Assembly (NCBI RefSeq): GCF_000702905.1
Contig: NZ_JNKR01000014.1
Location: 1 to 57,718 of the forward strand
Length of the DNA: 57,718 bases
Direction: 5' to 3'
From: Mitsuokella jalaludinii DSM 13811
GTDB taxonomy: Bacteria > Bacillota > Negativicutes > Selenomonadales > Selenomonadaceae
Part shown: one piece after another, positions 57,715 through 57,718 of the stretch
Layout: each line of letters opens with the position of its first letter
Numbering within the stretch: position 1 is the first letter of the stretch
The notes under the pieces: model-generated
What the model was told of the DNA's origin: nothing
The model's database searches: none
What the model saw: only the letters and a program-made list of their open reading frames with translations
Made by a program: the position numbers and the translations under genes

Positions 57715-57718
57715 AGCA

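Overview
The window reads as chromosomal DNA from a GC-rich member of the Negativicutes (Selenomonas/Mitsuokella-like). This is inferred from a mixture of traits. Firmicute-style features include SpoVS, RNase Y with YmdB, a pheST T-box, Asp23/Gls24, TmcAL and many TTG starts. They sit beside diderm traits: a PagL-like lipid A deacylase with an outer-membrane barrel end, and a type IV pilus pseudopilin cluster. Codon third positions are strongly G/C. Genes are tightly packed, with many ATGA overlaps and strong stem-T-run terminators between units.

Layout. 1-345 is the right end of an IS200/IS605 element. 0.4-5.6 kb: pth, a radical SAM protein, a DUF438/hemerythrin sensor-like protein, Hsp20 and a degenerate PaaK-like protein. 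5.6-9.0 kb: TPP riboswitch-thiC, a secreted M48 protease (minus strand) and a two-CBS protein. 9.1-16.4 kb: rny, an unknown gene, ymdB, spoVS, a PHP phosphoesterase, a P-loop/Asp23 fusion and ftsH. 16.4-19.8 kb (minus): a U32/RlhA-like protein and a class III aminotransferase. 19.9-24.1 kb: T-box, pheS, pheT, zapA. 24.1-30.0 kb: PagL-like protein, then pilin, prepilin peptidase, four pseudopilin-type proteins, a PilM/PilN-like protein and a PilO-like protein. 30.0-35.2 kb: aroC-aroK-aroB, rplS-lepB, xth and a NUDIX gene. 35.3-41.7 kb: orphan molybdopterin oxidoreductase (minus), prfC (plus), an MFS/marR operon with twin operators (minus) and a GalT-like protein (minus). 41.9-47.3 kb: a SpoVB-like flippase, a lipid kinase, then a DUF815 AAA ATPase and tmcAL (both minus). 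47.5-51.1 kb: mnmA, a NYN nuclease with a Lys/Ala-rich linker and RHH-like tail, a DUF3783 protein and a coiled-coil membrane protein. 51.2-55.4 kb: a nitrate/sulfonate/THI5-type ABC transporter and an internally duplicated metallopeptidase. 55.4-57.5 kb: glnA behind a terminator leader. The last 200 bases hold a putative CRISPR leader and what looks like the first type I-E repeat, cut by the window end.

Most of the window is housekeeping (translation, aromatic biosynthesis, cell division, RNA turnover). The most unusual items are: the duplicated gluzincin whose second copy lost its HExxH site; the NYN-(Lys/Ala)-RHH protein; the PaaK relative with a damaged P-loop; the major pilin lacking Glu5; the glnA leader with an ANTAR-like hexaloop hairpin overlapping its terminator; the TTAACTAGTTAA operators in front of the MFS/marR operon; and the CRISPR leader with two adjacent perfect dyads. 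No tRNA, rRNA or cas genes were seen. All functional calls come from reading the translated sequence; no database search was possible.
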